The notes beneath the pieces were generated by a model. It was not told the origin of the DNA, did not search any database, and saw only the letters and a program-made list of their open reading frames with translations. A stretch of DNA of 64,000 bases from Porites lobata (taxonomy: Eukaryota; Cnidaria; Anthozoa; Scleractinia; Poritidae), in the NCBI GenBank assembly GCA_942486035.1, contig CALNXK010000009.1, forward strand, positions 207,001 through 271,000, read 5' to 3'. Shown here piece after piece: positions 11,135-22,452 of the stretch; the stretch's first letter is position 1; every line of letters starts with the position of its first letter. The position numbers and the translations under genes are program-made.

Positions 11135-11660
11135 TCATTCCAGTGAGTTGCTTCCCAGCTTTAATTGTGCATCATGTCCTCTCAGCCCTCTAAATTATCA
11201 TAGAAAAATCCTTTGACTTCATGATTTAACTGTAAAAGCAAAGAAAAACAAATAACAAGCACTACTGAGATTATTGCAAGATATCACTCATAATTTTGGC
11301 CTTGAATACACCTCTACAGTAGCACCTACATGTAATCTCAATAAAATGCTATTCAACATCTTGGCCAGATTGTTCAAAGCTGGGTTAAGATACATGTAAC
11401 CCACAGTTGGTGTGTGACTTGAATTCAGATATGAAAGCTTAAAATAAATTCAGTTTAATTTGTCTGTTTGTTAACAACTTCATTATTGGATGCTTCGAAA
11501 GGAATAGAAAAAAAGAAACTGGGCAGCCCTAAGTACATGTAATCGGTAGTCAGCCTTCACACCACAACTTACCCTTTGTGTTTAACTTTATCCTTGGTAT
11601 AAACTCTCTTCTCCTTTTTTTTGACTTTGCTGAGTTGGTCAAGGAAATAATTCTGCAAAA
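11135..11660 (-). CDS. Possible last two exons of an unknown gene
   Basis: Minus strand: a candidate exon at 11660-11573 (acceptor CTCAG, donor GG/GTAAGT) encodes a Lys-rich stretch ending KRVYTKDKVKHKG. Phase-compatible joining to 11189-11135 (acceptor TTTAG) continues GLRGHDAQLKLGSNSLE and stops. Both splice sites and the phase are consistent. I do not recognise the protein, and no upstream exon could be found before the MITE at 11914. It could be a gene remnant. Confidence 0.22.
11352..11525. mobile_element. Half copy of the GGGCCCAGTTGTTC MITE family
   Basis: Matches one half of the element at 61466-61705: TTGTTCAAAGCTGGGTTAAG, then the ATTCAGTTTAATT core. The distal inverted repeat is missing. 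Confidence 0.5.
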
Positions 11661-11913
11661 CTGAGATAACAAGAGAATTGGTCTGATCAGGCATGGAGTT
11701 ACATTTGACAATGGGTAGAGAAAGCCTAACTATGACTATATTCCCTTGTTTGGGGTATAGTAGGGTGTAGTACACACATAGCGGGAATTGAACCAAAGAC
11801 AAAATGAAGAAAAATGTGACCTTCAACCAACAAATGAGGGAACCTCCCTTGGTAATTACAAAAGAAACCACTGTGCATACCTTCAGCTATTAATAGACCC
11901 ACAGACAGTAAAC

Positions 11914-12330
11914 CCCGGGGGCCCCACTCACATATTTAATGACGGGGGGGTCCGACAGAGGTTCATATTTTATACCCCAAAAAATCCCAACTTCAGAATT
12001 TGTCTACCCAAAAAAATCCCTACTTTTGTTAACATACCCAAAAAAATCCCTCAGTGTTTTTGCATCAGCAAATTTTATTATTTATCTTCTGGAAAGCTAA
12101 AACATGCCAACTTCAACTTTGGTTTTGGTCAAAAACAACACTATAACTTGCGCTTATGTTATTTTTGATTTGAGCTGATGAAAAATACCATACCAAAAAA
12201 AATCCCTCTGTTGTTTTCGCGACCCAAAAAAATCCCGGCGTCTTTCATAGACCTTTTGGCCAAAATGTCAGACCCAAAAAAATCCTTCGGACCCCCCGGT
12301 CATTAAAATATGTGAGTGGGGCCCCTGGGC
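11914..12330. mobile_element. MITE, 417 bp, GC-rich inverted ends
   Basis: Left GGGGGCCCCACTCACATATT and right AATATGTGAGTGGGGCCCCT are inverted repeats that extend inward through GACCGGGGGGTCC-like sequence. The interior has several copies of an A-rich CCAAAAAAATCCC motif. It is non-coding. Confidence 0.75.
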
Positions 12331-12401
12331 AGTAACCCTCTAATAGCTTTAAAGAAGCAATGGATTACAGGGCTTGAAATAATGGCCGGTCAGAATCGAG
12401 C

Positions 12402-13326
12402 ATTGTCCGAGCAAATCCGTGGATGACTGGACATTTTGTCCGGTCATTTGGGCTTTCAAAGAAAATTCAATTTTGAGACAATCATGATGGAAATTTATTC
12501 AATCTTATCATGTTCCCAAAAAAGATATTAACTAGAGGGACTTTTGTTTGTGAAATTGATGACATTTCCTGTTGTCAGTCGCGACCGCAATTGTGGGCAA
12601 GCAGTGCTAACCACCGACCGAACCAGAGAGCAAGGAAGCAGTACAATTCAAGAGATTCTGCAAAAAGGCTGAAAGTGTTGATCAAACAAGATGATTCTTC
12701 GCCAGAAGAGAGTTATGACACTGACGACAACGAAGAAAACGAGTTAATTAAGGAGCTTGAAGATCTTGAGTAGTGAGAACGTAACCCCCGTTGCAAGTTA
12801 CTGATAGTGATTAGTTAAGTTAAAGTCTTAACATTTTCTGGTGTGATCAGTTGTATATTAATTTACATTCCGTTTAATAGCGTTTATTATCGTGTTAATT
12901 GAGAGACTGATTTATTGAACCAAACGATTTCACAAGTTTATTTGCCCGTTTGAAATTATTTGTAGAAACAAAGCAGCGTTTGCTAAAATGTAAATGTTGT
13001 ACTATAAAGTTGAAGGTTACGTTTTGTTAGTGATTTGGTCAGGTTTCAACCAAACGTTAACGATGAGGTTGTGTCTTGCAATCCACGTGTCTGACTTACA
13101 ATGTAACAGAACAAAGAGTAATAAAACTACAACTTCTAATTTTTTGCACACTCGATTTGTTTTGAGTAACTAGAGTTGCTGTTGCTGAAAATGATACAGA
13201 TCATGTAACTTGCAAAATGGAGCCTCTATTGCAACTAGTTAAGATGGATTAAATTTGTCCGGCCAAAAATGCCTATGTCCGAGCAAAATCACGTTTGACC
13301 GGACAATGTGTCCGGCGCCTGCCCAA
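12402..13326. repeat. Direct ~50-bp CCGGTCA-type repeats flanking an ORF
   Basis: TGTCCGAGCAAAT...GGACATTTTGTCCGGTC (12402-12452) recurs as a diverged direct copy at about 13278-13326. The block between them contains the ORF at 12510-12773 and an AATAAA at about 13122. It may be a short non-autonomous element or a coincidence of a dispersed repeat. Confidence 0.35.
12510..12773 (+). CDS. Short hydrophilic ORF, unknown
   Basis: 87 codons, basic in the middle (RARKQYNSRDSAKRLKVLIK), with an acidic C-terminus (DTDDNEENELIKELEDLE) directly before TAG. The charged tail and downstream AATAAA would suit a terminal exon. I can name no domain, and no convincing splice acceptor defines its 5' edge. 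Confidence 0.25.
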   Translation: MFPKKILTRGTFVCEIDDISCCQSRPQLWASSANHRPNQRARKQYNSRDSAKRLKVLIKQDDSSPEESYDTDDNEENELIKELEDLE

Positions 13327-13339
13327 TAGTTATCACTCT

Positions 13340-13560
13340 AAAACCTGTATTTTTCAATTAAGGAGAGGCTGCTTAATTTAATGACGCCTTATTTTTTATT
13401 TTAAGAAAACTGAACTTATTTTAAGGGGGTTTTTTTGGATTTAAGTTTCTATCATCTTAATTTAAGAGCACGTATCATCGTTCTTAAATCAAAATTTTAA
13501 AACAAGAAATGGATTCTCATTTCAAGATAAACGCAAGTTCTTATTTTAAACATTTTGGAT
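13340..13560. repeat. AT-rich TTAAAATAAG-type low-complexity block
   Basis: Repeated poly-T/TTTAAG motifs. A similar, longer block is at 19220-19560. Confidence 0.5.
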
Positions 13561-14340
13561 AAAACTTAAAAATGTCGCTTTACAGTAGCCGAAATGACCA
13601 AAATTTGTACACTTCTGGAGCTTAGTTTAGTGGTTAAGAAGTCTTACTACGATTTAATCCTCACAGCAGTATTTCAATATGATCACAGCTCGTCGTTTCA
13701 CTGCGTTTCATAAACCACTCGCTCATCGTATTCATTGTTGGTCTTTTCCTCGCCTGCAACGACAATGGCAAGTTTTCCTCCTGCCACTAATACACTGCAA
13801 AGAGTGTCAAACGATTGTACTATTCTTTTTGAAGCGACCATTTTATCGATTCAACAACTCCTCCGCCATATTTTTTGTTTGTTGTTGGCTGCGATTCATG
13901 AGAACATGTCACGTGGTACCCCTTTGAGCCAATCAGAGAAAGTATGAAATTTCCGTTGCACTTCAAATATTCAGGTGCACAGTCGACATGAGAGCTCGAG
14001 GACTTGACTGGTGTGATTTCTAATGGCAAAAAAAAAACCTTTTGGCTTTGGTGCATGTGAAATCTTCTCTTCACTCATGTGGCCTGTATTTTTTCCAAGA
14101 AACGGACTGGAGAACAATAATAAATTGAAATCATATATGTGAGAAAAAGGTGAGGCTTAGGAAAGCGTAGCTTGAATGAGAATTAGCTGAATTGTTTTTC
14201 ACAGGATGATCCTGATCGATCTTTGTTTCTTTGTTTCCTTTCACAGCTTCTTAATAAGCTTAAGTTATGTATTTTGTATTAACATGCATACTGTTTTATA
14301 CATTTACTACTTATCATGGAATAAGCAAAAGGCAATATTT
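13561..14340. other. No gene recognised
   Basis: Overlapping short ORFs on both strands without domains. No transposon ends seen. Confidence 0.35.
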
Positions 14341-15010
14341 TGCTATGAGCAGTGAGGCTGTGAGTTTGAGAGGTTGTGAGGCTGTAAAGCTGTGACATTA
14401 GGTAGTGAGACCTTGAGGTTGTGAGGCTGTAAGGCTGCGAGGCTGTGATATTGTGAGGTTGTCAGGCTGTAAGGATGTCAGACGTAGTTAATCGATAAAC
14501 TGATAATAGATAGTAATCGATATCAATCATCTCTAAATATCGATTTCCGATATCAATCAATAGAAATCGATAAAGAGCAAAAGTTGTGACTTTGATTAAT
14601 ATCAATTAGAAATCGATAGTGATTTTTTATTGATATATTTTAAATTGTTATCAATTACTGTCAATTTCTATCAATGTTATCGATTTTGTTAATCGATAAT
14701 AATTGATAAATTAGTTTTTCTGTGACTTCGATTTCTGATATCAATCGGTATTAATCGGCGGATTAAATCGATTAATATCGATCATATCGATTGATTTCTG
14801 GTATTGATTTTTATTGATTAACTATGTCTGGAAGGTTGTGAGGCTGTGCAGGGTTGCGAGACTGTATGTGTGTGAGGCTGTGAAGTTGTGAGGCTGTGAG
14901 TTTGCATTGTGAGATTGTGATGTTGTGTGAAGCTGTAAGGTCAGGAGGTTGTGAGGCTGAGAGGTTGTCAGGCTGTGAGACTGTGAGACTATGATATGAG
15001 GCTATGATAT
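14341..15010 (+). repeat. GTGAGGCTG minisatellite, split by an insertion
   Basis: Imperfect 8-9 bp units of the type GTGAGGCTGTGAG / GTTGTGAGGCTGTAAG occupy 14341-14478 and resume at 14831-15010 in the same orientation. The ATCGAT-rich element between them has split one original array. Confidence 0.75.
14479..14830. mobile_element. ATCGAT-rich MITE inside the minisatellite
   Basis: Ends CAGACGTAGTTAATCGAT and ATTGATTAACTATGTCTG are inverted repeats. The whole 352 bp is built of ATCGAT/ATCAAT words in both orientations, giving strong foldback potential. Near-matching 8-mers AAGGATGT (14471-14478) and AAGGTTGT (14832-14839) flank it, but the minisatellite makes target duplication ambiguous. 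Confidence 0.7.
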
Positions 15011-15548
15011 GATGCTATTAGGCTTTGAATCTTTTGGGGCGGCTGCGTTTTCTCTTATTCCATTTTTTTCCTTCCCCTCGTTTAAGAACTCTCAAATAAC
15101 CCTTGATAACTTAGCATGGTCAGCAATTAGAAGGGATTTGACTTCATAGAGGGAGAGAGGGGTGGAGGTTAAAGGAAAAATGTTTATGAGCAGGGAAAGG
15201 ACTGGTGTAAAGTAACCATCTCATAGTTGGTTACCATGACAACAAGGAGGATCTGGAGCAAGCTTCTACATCACCAAGGGCCATTACAGTAATTTTGTAA
15301 GCTTGATGAAAATTGTTGAGACTTTGTAAGGGTGTCAGGCCTGACAAAAAACCCATCTTTCACGAAAAAATGTATTGTAAATCATGCCTGGTATGATCCC
15401 TTAAAACAATGTTGTTAAGATAAAGAAACATACTTAATTAAATCTTCATGTGAATTGATTAACATCAAACTAAAAAGTCAAAAGTATGTTTAAAAAGTTA
15501 AATAATGAACTAAAAGCAAGTTTTTTAGATGATTTATTTATGTAAAAA

Positions 15549-15997
15549 GGCCCTTCACATTAGTTGATTACGTGATCAACTTTCGGTAAACACAAAAACA
15601 GTTCGCTTTTGAAAACTTTTGTTTGCACGAGCTGAAAGAGCATATTAAAATTAGGTACAGTGGAACCCCGCCCTATGGACACCCGCTTAATATGGACACC
15701 CGGATATAATGAACGGTTTCGTTTGTCGTGGTGAAAAAGAAGCTCATATATTTTCTCTAAAATTAATCCACTCAATACGGACACCCGGTTAACACGGACA
15801 CTGTGGCATGTCCCATTGATGTCCATATTAACGGGGTTCCACTGTAACCTGTAAATCTTCAAGCGTATATCTCAAAAGTGACGATTGCAATGGCCGCGGT
15901 AAATTAGAAGGATTTGTATGCGAAAAACTCTTTTTGCCAACCCGCTGTTTTCATGTTTACTGAAAGTTGACCACGTGATCAACTAATGTAAAAGGCC
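15549..15997. mobile_element. Outer MITE with ~45-bp inverted ends
   Basis: Left end includes CACATTAGTTGATTACGTGA and right end TCACGTGGTCAACTTTCAGT when complemented. Identity is about 85 percent over 45 bp. It contains the younger element at 15658-15844. Confidence 0.75.
15658..15844. mobile_element. Tc1/mariner-type MITE, 187 bp, TA target site
   Basis: Ends CAGTGGAACCCCG and CGGGGTTCCACTG are perfect inverted repeats flanked by TA on both sides. Internal GGACACCCG motifs continue the symmetry. It is nested in the element at 15549-15997. Related ends occur at 35575 and, more distantly, at 54456 and 55592. Confidence 0.85.
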
Positions 15998-16387
15998 TAT
16001 TTGTTTTAACCTGTTAAAACAAACACTCATGACTGGAAAAGAATTGATTAAGACATCAAGGTCTCTACTTGCATAACTCACCACTATGACAGGCTTATAT
16101 TATGACAAATGACTACTGTTTAAAAAAGATACACAAAAATGTAGTCATTTGATTTTTATATTATTTTACCCATTTTCAATCCTCACCTGCGGATACATTT
16201 TTACAACCTTTCTTATTACATCTGGATATTTGAACATTGCTGATGAAGTTCATCAGCCTGTATTAGCTGTGAGTTGTACACAATAGAAGACCTCTTATCA
16301 ACAAATTCCATGTCGTAAATATAAATTTGCATCTCTACATAAAATATGTGAACTAGCTAAAAGTTCTATCGAATTGAGTGTGTGAGT
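15998..16387. other. No feature recognised
   Basis: AT-rich spacer without ORFs of note. Confidence 0.4.
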
Positions 16388-16391
16388 TTAA

Positions 16392-16763
16392 AGGAGCTGT
16401 GTCACGAAATTCACCCAAATTAGTTAATTATAAAATGCCTGTTAAATTAAGAGAAACCAAAAAACTAACCGCTTAAAACATTAAACAGATGTCATGGATG
16501 GGCAAAACTGAAGAAGATTGAAACAGATTGAAATTTGGGTTTTTGAAAACTGTTCAGCCTAACAGTTTTTCAAAGTTGATCTCTGCTGTTTGCAACTTCA
16601 AAAATAATGCTCAGGAGACATATTTGTTTGTCTCGAATCTCTAATTTTGTCATTTCCATGTAATTTCTTTGTTTACTTTAAGTTCCATTACCATAGCGAT
16701 TGAGGGCGAGTAATAGGCAAAATTAAACAGAATGAACTGGATCACTGCCGTGACACAGCCCGT
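16392..16763. mobile_element. MITE, 372 bp, TTAA-flanked
   Basis: Inverted ends GGAGCTGTGTCACG and CGTGACACAGCCC, with TTAA immediately outside on both sides (16388-16391, 16764-16767). TTAA duplication is the signature of piggyBac-type insertion. Interior is non-coding. Confidence 0.75.
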
Positions 16764-16767
16764 TTAA

Positions 16768-17918
16768 AGTTTATTTCAAGGTTCAAACTGGGCAAGGTTA
16801 GGTCCTAGTTCTTGAGATTAGAAGAGGGTTGTAGACTTTAAGTTATAAAGATTCTAGAGGGGATCGTATGTCTTAGTTGTTCTTGATATTTGGGGGGAGT
16901 GATCTTAGATCTTACTTTTTGAGACTAGGAGGTTTGTCAGGTTTGACCAGTTGTTCAAGAGTAGGTTGTTACTAACCTGGAAATAATGTGGAACTTAGTT
17001 TCTGTTTCTCTTTTTCAAACGTTTTCCATTGTAGAATTTACCCAGTCATTTCAGAACATCCAAACATCCTCAATATAGTTTTTAAAGGATTTAGAAGAGG
17101 AATTAATGTTCCATGAACGTTCAGATCTGAATTTCAAAGTTCACTCTAACTGCCTTACCCTGCTTTGAACAACCTGCTCATCTATTAAAGACTTCAAGGG
17201 AGAGGAAAACAGTCACAGCCTTGTGTTATGCACATCTTTTGACAAAGCAAAAATATTAGAACTTTATATTTATCAGTTAGGTGAAATTTGAGTTCAAAAT
17301 TTAGCAAAAGCTAATCCAAAAGGAAAGTGAAAATAAACATTATTTTGAGTTTAGGAACATTGGAATGTTATCTGTCAAAAGTCTAAAAGATTAAATTCCA
17401 TCTGATGGAATAACATCCAAGAACGACTTTTTCCTACTGATGGCTTTAGGACTGCTGATTTGAATTAAGCATCATTTACAGCTGTACATGCTTACAATAC
17501 AATAATACTCTTTGTTTTCCCTATATTTTCATGATTTTGTCTGAGTTTTATACTGATGCCTGATTTGTATTTGATGATGTACATGTGCCACCTCGCATTC
17601 AGAGGAGCATGTTTTTACTGTATAGACATTAGCCAATAATTTAATAGTGATTTTTAGTAGTAAGAGTAGGTGAGGTAGAATCTCAGGTGTAAATGGCACA
17701 TCATGCTGGAGTTGATCCCAGTTTCCATAGCTTGAAGTGACTAGGAAAATTTCTCTCCCCCTCTGTGGGCAGACAGGGTAATTAGTTAGTGTCTACCTGC
17801 CATTTTTGACATTATTTCAAGGGTCACTTGGGTGAAGGCATTAGGCAGCAGTAAGAAGTCTGTTCCCACTTCCTCAATACTTTTCTTCAGTTTTCTGCGG
17901 CTAGGAGACTATTTAGAC
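16768..17918. other. Gene-free spacer
   Basis: Long AT-rich stretch without an ORF above about 60 codons, splice context or inverted ends that I can see. Confidence 0.4.
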
Positions 17919-17959
17919 GATGTACTGTTCCATACAATAATTGTATGGAACAGTACATC
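17919..17959. repeat. Perfect 20-bp palindrome with a 1-bp centre
   Basis: GATGTACTGTTCCATACAAT is followed by one A and then its exact reverse complement. Confidence 0.95.
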
Positions 17960-18235
17960 ATAATAACTTGAAACAGAGTTTTCAAGCACAGTTTTTGTAG
18001 TAGAAACCAGTAGCACTGACTAACAACATTGATCATCATAAGTCACAAATAAACAACCACATTTCTACATTTACTAATGAAATAACAAAATGTTTAGAGA
18101 GATAACATCATTAATTAGTTTATCTAGTACTTCCTTTGAAACACCACTTGTAAATGGTTTGTTGAATAAGTTGCCATTAGTACATTGCTACTCACTGACT
18201 AGTGTGTTCATTAGCCAATCAGATTGCAGAATTTG

Positions 18236-18795
18236 AGACAATGAGCTTTTGTTTCTACTGAAGTGAAGCACTCCCTGCAACCACTCTTGTAACTGACCAG
18301 CTCTAGTTACAACCACCATTGTGAAACCCTGTTTGAAAAGCCAGCTCTTGTAAGCGACCAGAAGCGACTGCAACCACTTTCGGGCCATAACCCAACTGGA
18401 CTTTTCCTTTGTTTTTAGGCTCTCGTAAGCTACCACTCAGAGTTTTATTTATATAAATGAACATAAATAAATGAAACTGCACTCTGTGCTAATGGTTCTT
18501 GTACAGTTTAGTATTGTATTATTTTGTCAAAGTACAAGGTCATTTCCTTAGTGATCACTTAGACATAAAGTTTAGCCGTGGCTATATCAGATGTAAAGAT
18601 ACTAATTAAACATTGATTTCTTTATTTTTCTTTATGAATTATTAATGAGTTTTGAAGCTCTCGTATAAGCGACCACCCTCTATTGTTTTAACATGCAGTC
18701 GCTTACGATCTGATAAGCAAGCAGCTCTATATATAGTCACAACCACTTTCTCAAATTTCCAAGGTGGTCACTTTCGAGAGCTTCTACTGTAGTCA
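18236..18795. mobile_element. Foldback GCTCTCGTAAGCGACCAC-type repeat cluster
   Basis: Several GCTCTCGTAAGC(G/T)ACCA and AGCTCTTGTAAGCGACCAG motifs in one orientation face GGTGGTCACTTTCGAGAGCT near 18765-18785. This resembles tandem or nested copies of one foldback MITE. Exact ends are unclear. Confidence 0.5.
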
Positions 18796-19219
18796 GTAAA
18801 AATAGCTATCTAGAATAATTAAGTTTATTTAGTTCAGATGTTCTATTCCGAGTGCAATCTTCATTGTAATAAGTGTTAGTTTTGTAGTAATATTGCTTAT
18901 CCTGTGGCAGGTGGTTGTTTTTTTGTGAAAAAATATATTTATTTTGTTTTACAATGCCCAAAATGGGATTACCATTCTTTCCTTTTTAGTCCTCTTTTTT
19001 TCCCAAAAACAAAACAAACAGAATCAAAGATGGTGTGATATGCCTATCGATCATGAGCAACCACAATACAAGGTTTTAGAGGTCTTGTAACTATGTCAAA
19101 CTTCAAGTGTGGAGAAATAAAAGAGAACATTGATTTGGTGTATATTAAACAATGTTGTCACAAGTTTAGTAGTTTGCTGTTTGAACAGGGCCTTTGATCA
19201 GCTCTGAGCTTTCAGAATC

Positions 19220-19560
19220 CTTTTTCTTGAAATAAGGACTGGTTTTTCTTCTTGAAAAAAGAAATTTTTTCTTAAAAGCAGAAGTTTAACTTAAGAAAAT
19301 TAAATTCTTAAAATTAATAGTTTTTGAATTTAAGAAAATACCTGCTCATAATAAGAATTATTTTTCTTAAATTAAGATTTAGAATGCTTTTTACTTAAAA
19401 TAAGGCCTGTTTCTTATTTTAATAATTTTCCCTTGAAATAAGATTTTTTTTCTTAAAACAAGAAATTTCATTTCAGAAAAAAAAACTCTTAATCTGTAGT
19501 TTAATTTGAGAAATTTTGTTCTTAAAACAAGATTTTCAGGTTTTAGAGTGTATTTCAAGC
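19220..19560. repeat. AT-rich TTCTTAAAA / AAATAAG block
   Basis: Low-complexity alternation of TTTTTCTTAAA and AAATAAGA words, similar to 13340-13560. The ORF on the minus strand is a by-product of it. Confidence 0.5.
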
Positions 19561-19669
19561 CCTGGATTACTAATCTAAGGATGTGTTCCACTGGGATGAT
19601 CTGGATCAGGGTCATTGATAAGAGATCACTTGGATCATAGCGCATCAAATAAACCCATGAATACAACCT

Positions 19670-19705
19670 GGGCAAGGACATGTAAATGGGCAAGGACATG
19701 TAAAT
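19670..19705. repeat. 18-bp perfect tandem duplication
   Basis: GGGCAAGGACATGTAAAT occurs twice in a row. Confidence 0.95.
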
Positions 19706-20164
19706 GGACAATGGACAATGTTCATTCATTCCACAGCTTCAACATCAAAACAGCATTTAGGCGGTGTAAAAACGCAAGATGGCGCTCCATTATTATACTT
19801 CGCCGTTTTGGATGGGCGGAGACAAACCCACACTCTAACAGACATTGTTTTGAAGCAAGAAAGTTGAACTTCGTTTCTAACGAATCGAATTTAAATTGCA
19901 ACTAACCTTAATCTTACTAGGCGTGTAAAATTCCTTTGTTTGTCTATTGGCCTCGATGAATCTTTGTTCCCGCTTTGCCTCAACGCTTTTTCACTGAGTC
20001 GTCACTTAAAGAGTTAATACCTTTAAAAGATGTCAAATTCCAGTCCAGAATGTGTTCTTCACTGTATGGTCTTAGGGGTTAAGCTCTAACATGATGTTTT
20101 CCCAAAAGATCACAGAAAGAGGGAAGCCAGATCCATCAGAATGTATGTCGTTCCTCACTGCTCG

Positions 20165-20311
20165 CAATCTCGTATCCCGTATCCACAGGATCTGTTTTTG
20201 GCCCAGTAGAGTCTTCGGGTCGTCTTCGGGTCATCTTCGGATCGTATTCGGTCTTCTTGGGCAGCGTTATCCCGCCGACCAAAAGGCCCGAAGACTCTGG
20301 GTACGAGATTG
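20165..20311. mobile_element. MITE-like inverted pair
   Basis: CAATCTCGTATCC plus GAGTCTTCGGG on the left faces CCCGAAGACTCTGGGTACGAGATTG on the right. The left arm has a small insertion. The ORF 20091-20561 runs through it and is not considered coding. Confidence 0.5.
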
Positions 20312-20460
20312 GCTGTGCTCGAATTGGTCCATCCTCGGAGACCCAGGAATTGGTCAGATCACCGTTCCGATGGATAAGGGTAACGCAGGCTCTGGGGAAG
20401 AGAAGGATTCAAAATGCCGTCAGGACCCGTCAGGGAGACCGGCACGGGTGGTAAAGCGGT

Positions 20461-20474
20461 GGGGGGGGGGGGGG
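20461..20474. repeat. G14 homopolymer
   Basis: Uninterrupted run of 14 G, length-unstable and error-prone in assemblies. Confidence 0.95.
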
Positions 20475-20559
20475 TCTCCATCATCCGTTTCGCGATCACA
20501 TCGAATGGAAATTTATTTCCCATTTTACGAAAAACAATTTGGCAAACGAAGTCCACTAT

Positions 20560-22450
20560 GAATCACAATTCAAAAGCGAAAGAGTCTATTTCACGCGGAA
20601 AAAAGGCTGAAAGCCCAAATACCCTTTACCACGCACTGGCACTTAGCCATGTTCGCATTAATAAATTGTTCTAGTTGAATAAAGTTGTCAGTTGACGAGA
20701 CCAAAATGACTCGTCTTTGAGCTAGGATTGGATCTGTTCTAGAGTTCATTAGCTTTATGATAAAAAAAATTATTCTTTAACCCAAAAAAGATACAGGGAT
20801 TTTTTTTAAAAGGGGGCACGTAAAATTTCGCGCATCCGCTGAAAGTTCCCCAAAATATTCACGGTGTCGGGCGACCTCATGAAATTTTCTCCGTTAAGTT
20901 TCAGGTGCTTACAGCAATTGTACAGCTTGCGAAAGGTTTTTGTCACTAAACTAAAATTTAATGGTGAATTATATCCCCATTTTATTTTTGTTTGTTTCTT
21001 TATTTTTTCTATCACTCTTCCTGCCTTGAAGGATCAGTTTACTGTTTTCATTTTCATTTTAAAATTTGGTAACGAAGATTTTACTGATCCAGGTCTACTA
21101 AAGAGCCAGCTGGCCCTTACTGGTTTGTCGCTGTGGTTTTGCTCGTCACAAGTGTCATTAAACAACAACTTGCATTTTCTGAAAAAAAAGTGCTAAAGAG
21201 GAACACCTAAAGTACACAATTTTTAAACGCAACACACAATAGCCTATAAAAAAAAAATCAGACTGGCCTTTTTCATCTAAAAGAACTGGAACGGCTTCTT
21301 TTTTTCCCAGTTTAATAACAGCCGGGGTAATAACACAGTCAGCGATTTGCGGTGCTTATATCATGCTTTCAGCCTCCAATTTTAGCCTTACACTGAATCT
21401 CCGAAGACCACTCCCAAGTCATGAATGCCCGAGCCACCTACTATACTGGTCAGTTTAGCCTGTGTAGGCTCCAGAATCCAAGACTGTCATGGATTCCCTT
21501 ACATGGGGCGAAAAATTGACTATGTGGGATCCATCATCAACTAGCAAATAAAACCTATAAACCAAGTATAGCTTACCTGTTAAAACATAATTTTTGATGA
21601 TCTTTGTCAGTCTTCGCTACCTTTGCTGTTCTTTCTTTCACAACTCAGGTTGAATTTTTAAATTTGATTTAAAAAATGCAACTGTTCTTCGGCGGCACGA
21701 AAAATGTTCAAATCTTTCTTACCAAGTCTAAAGGGAATAAAACACGAAAGAGTACGATACAGTGTGGCTTGCTCGACTTCTAACACGATATCAGAAGGTC
21801 TAAATGAATATTTTAAAATCAAAAAGCTTGATTTGTTTGCTTTTAGCCGGAGTGCCTGCTTCCATCAAAGACCATTAAAGCAGTTCTGGCTGAAAAGAAA
21901 TCATTTGCAGGTTGACAGGGTTGACACATCATCTTCCGCTTCAAGCTTAAAAACCACATTTCTCCTCTATGAAAAGTCTTTTATCAGGTTTAAAATGCAA
22001 ATTTTGCTTTTAGTGTTTGGCAGGGTGGAGACATCTTGTCTTTAAGCTTGACAGTTATTTTCCTACCCTGAAGAGAACATTATCTCTTCGAGAGTCATCA
22101 GTTTATTATGAAACAGAGAGGAACAGTTTGAAGAAGTCGCTCGCTTACTCGATTTCTTTCGAATTTCTTCGTTCTACTGAATTTTTGTAAATTGTTTGTT
22201 TCTTTTTTTTTTTGAAAACAAAAATCTTTTTAATAGAGGCTACTTTTGTAATTTTTTCTTTTCTTTTCTAATACATGCATTTATAAGTTGAAAATCGTAG
22301 ATATACTCATTAGCACTTTATTTGCTTTATTTTATACTTATACAAGTTTGATTTACGTGTGCATTTAGTTTGGTATAGGATTTCATGGCTTAAACCAATT
22401 ATGTGGAATTCCGAGATGGAATTGCAGCCGACTGATAAACAGTTACGACC
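20560..22450. other. No gene recognised
   Basis: Contains a 113-codon plus-strand ORF (21704-22045) and others of about 110 codons or fewer without domain, signal peptide or splice context, and polypyrimidine runs. Nothing can be called. Confidence 0.4.
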
Positions 22451-22452
22451 AA

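Noticed and set aside
14341..15010. CRISPR-like array
   Set aside because: Units are 8-9 bp, degenerate and without unique spacers, in an animal genome; it is a minisatellite.
15560..15862. 100-codon minus-strand ORF
   Set aside because: Entirely composed of two nested MITEs.
20091..20561. 156-codon ORF as a gene
   Set aside because: Runs through an inverted-repeat MITE and a G14 run; composition is low complexity, with competing ORFs in other frames and no domain.
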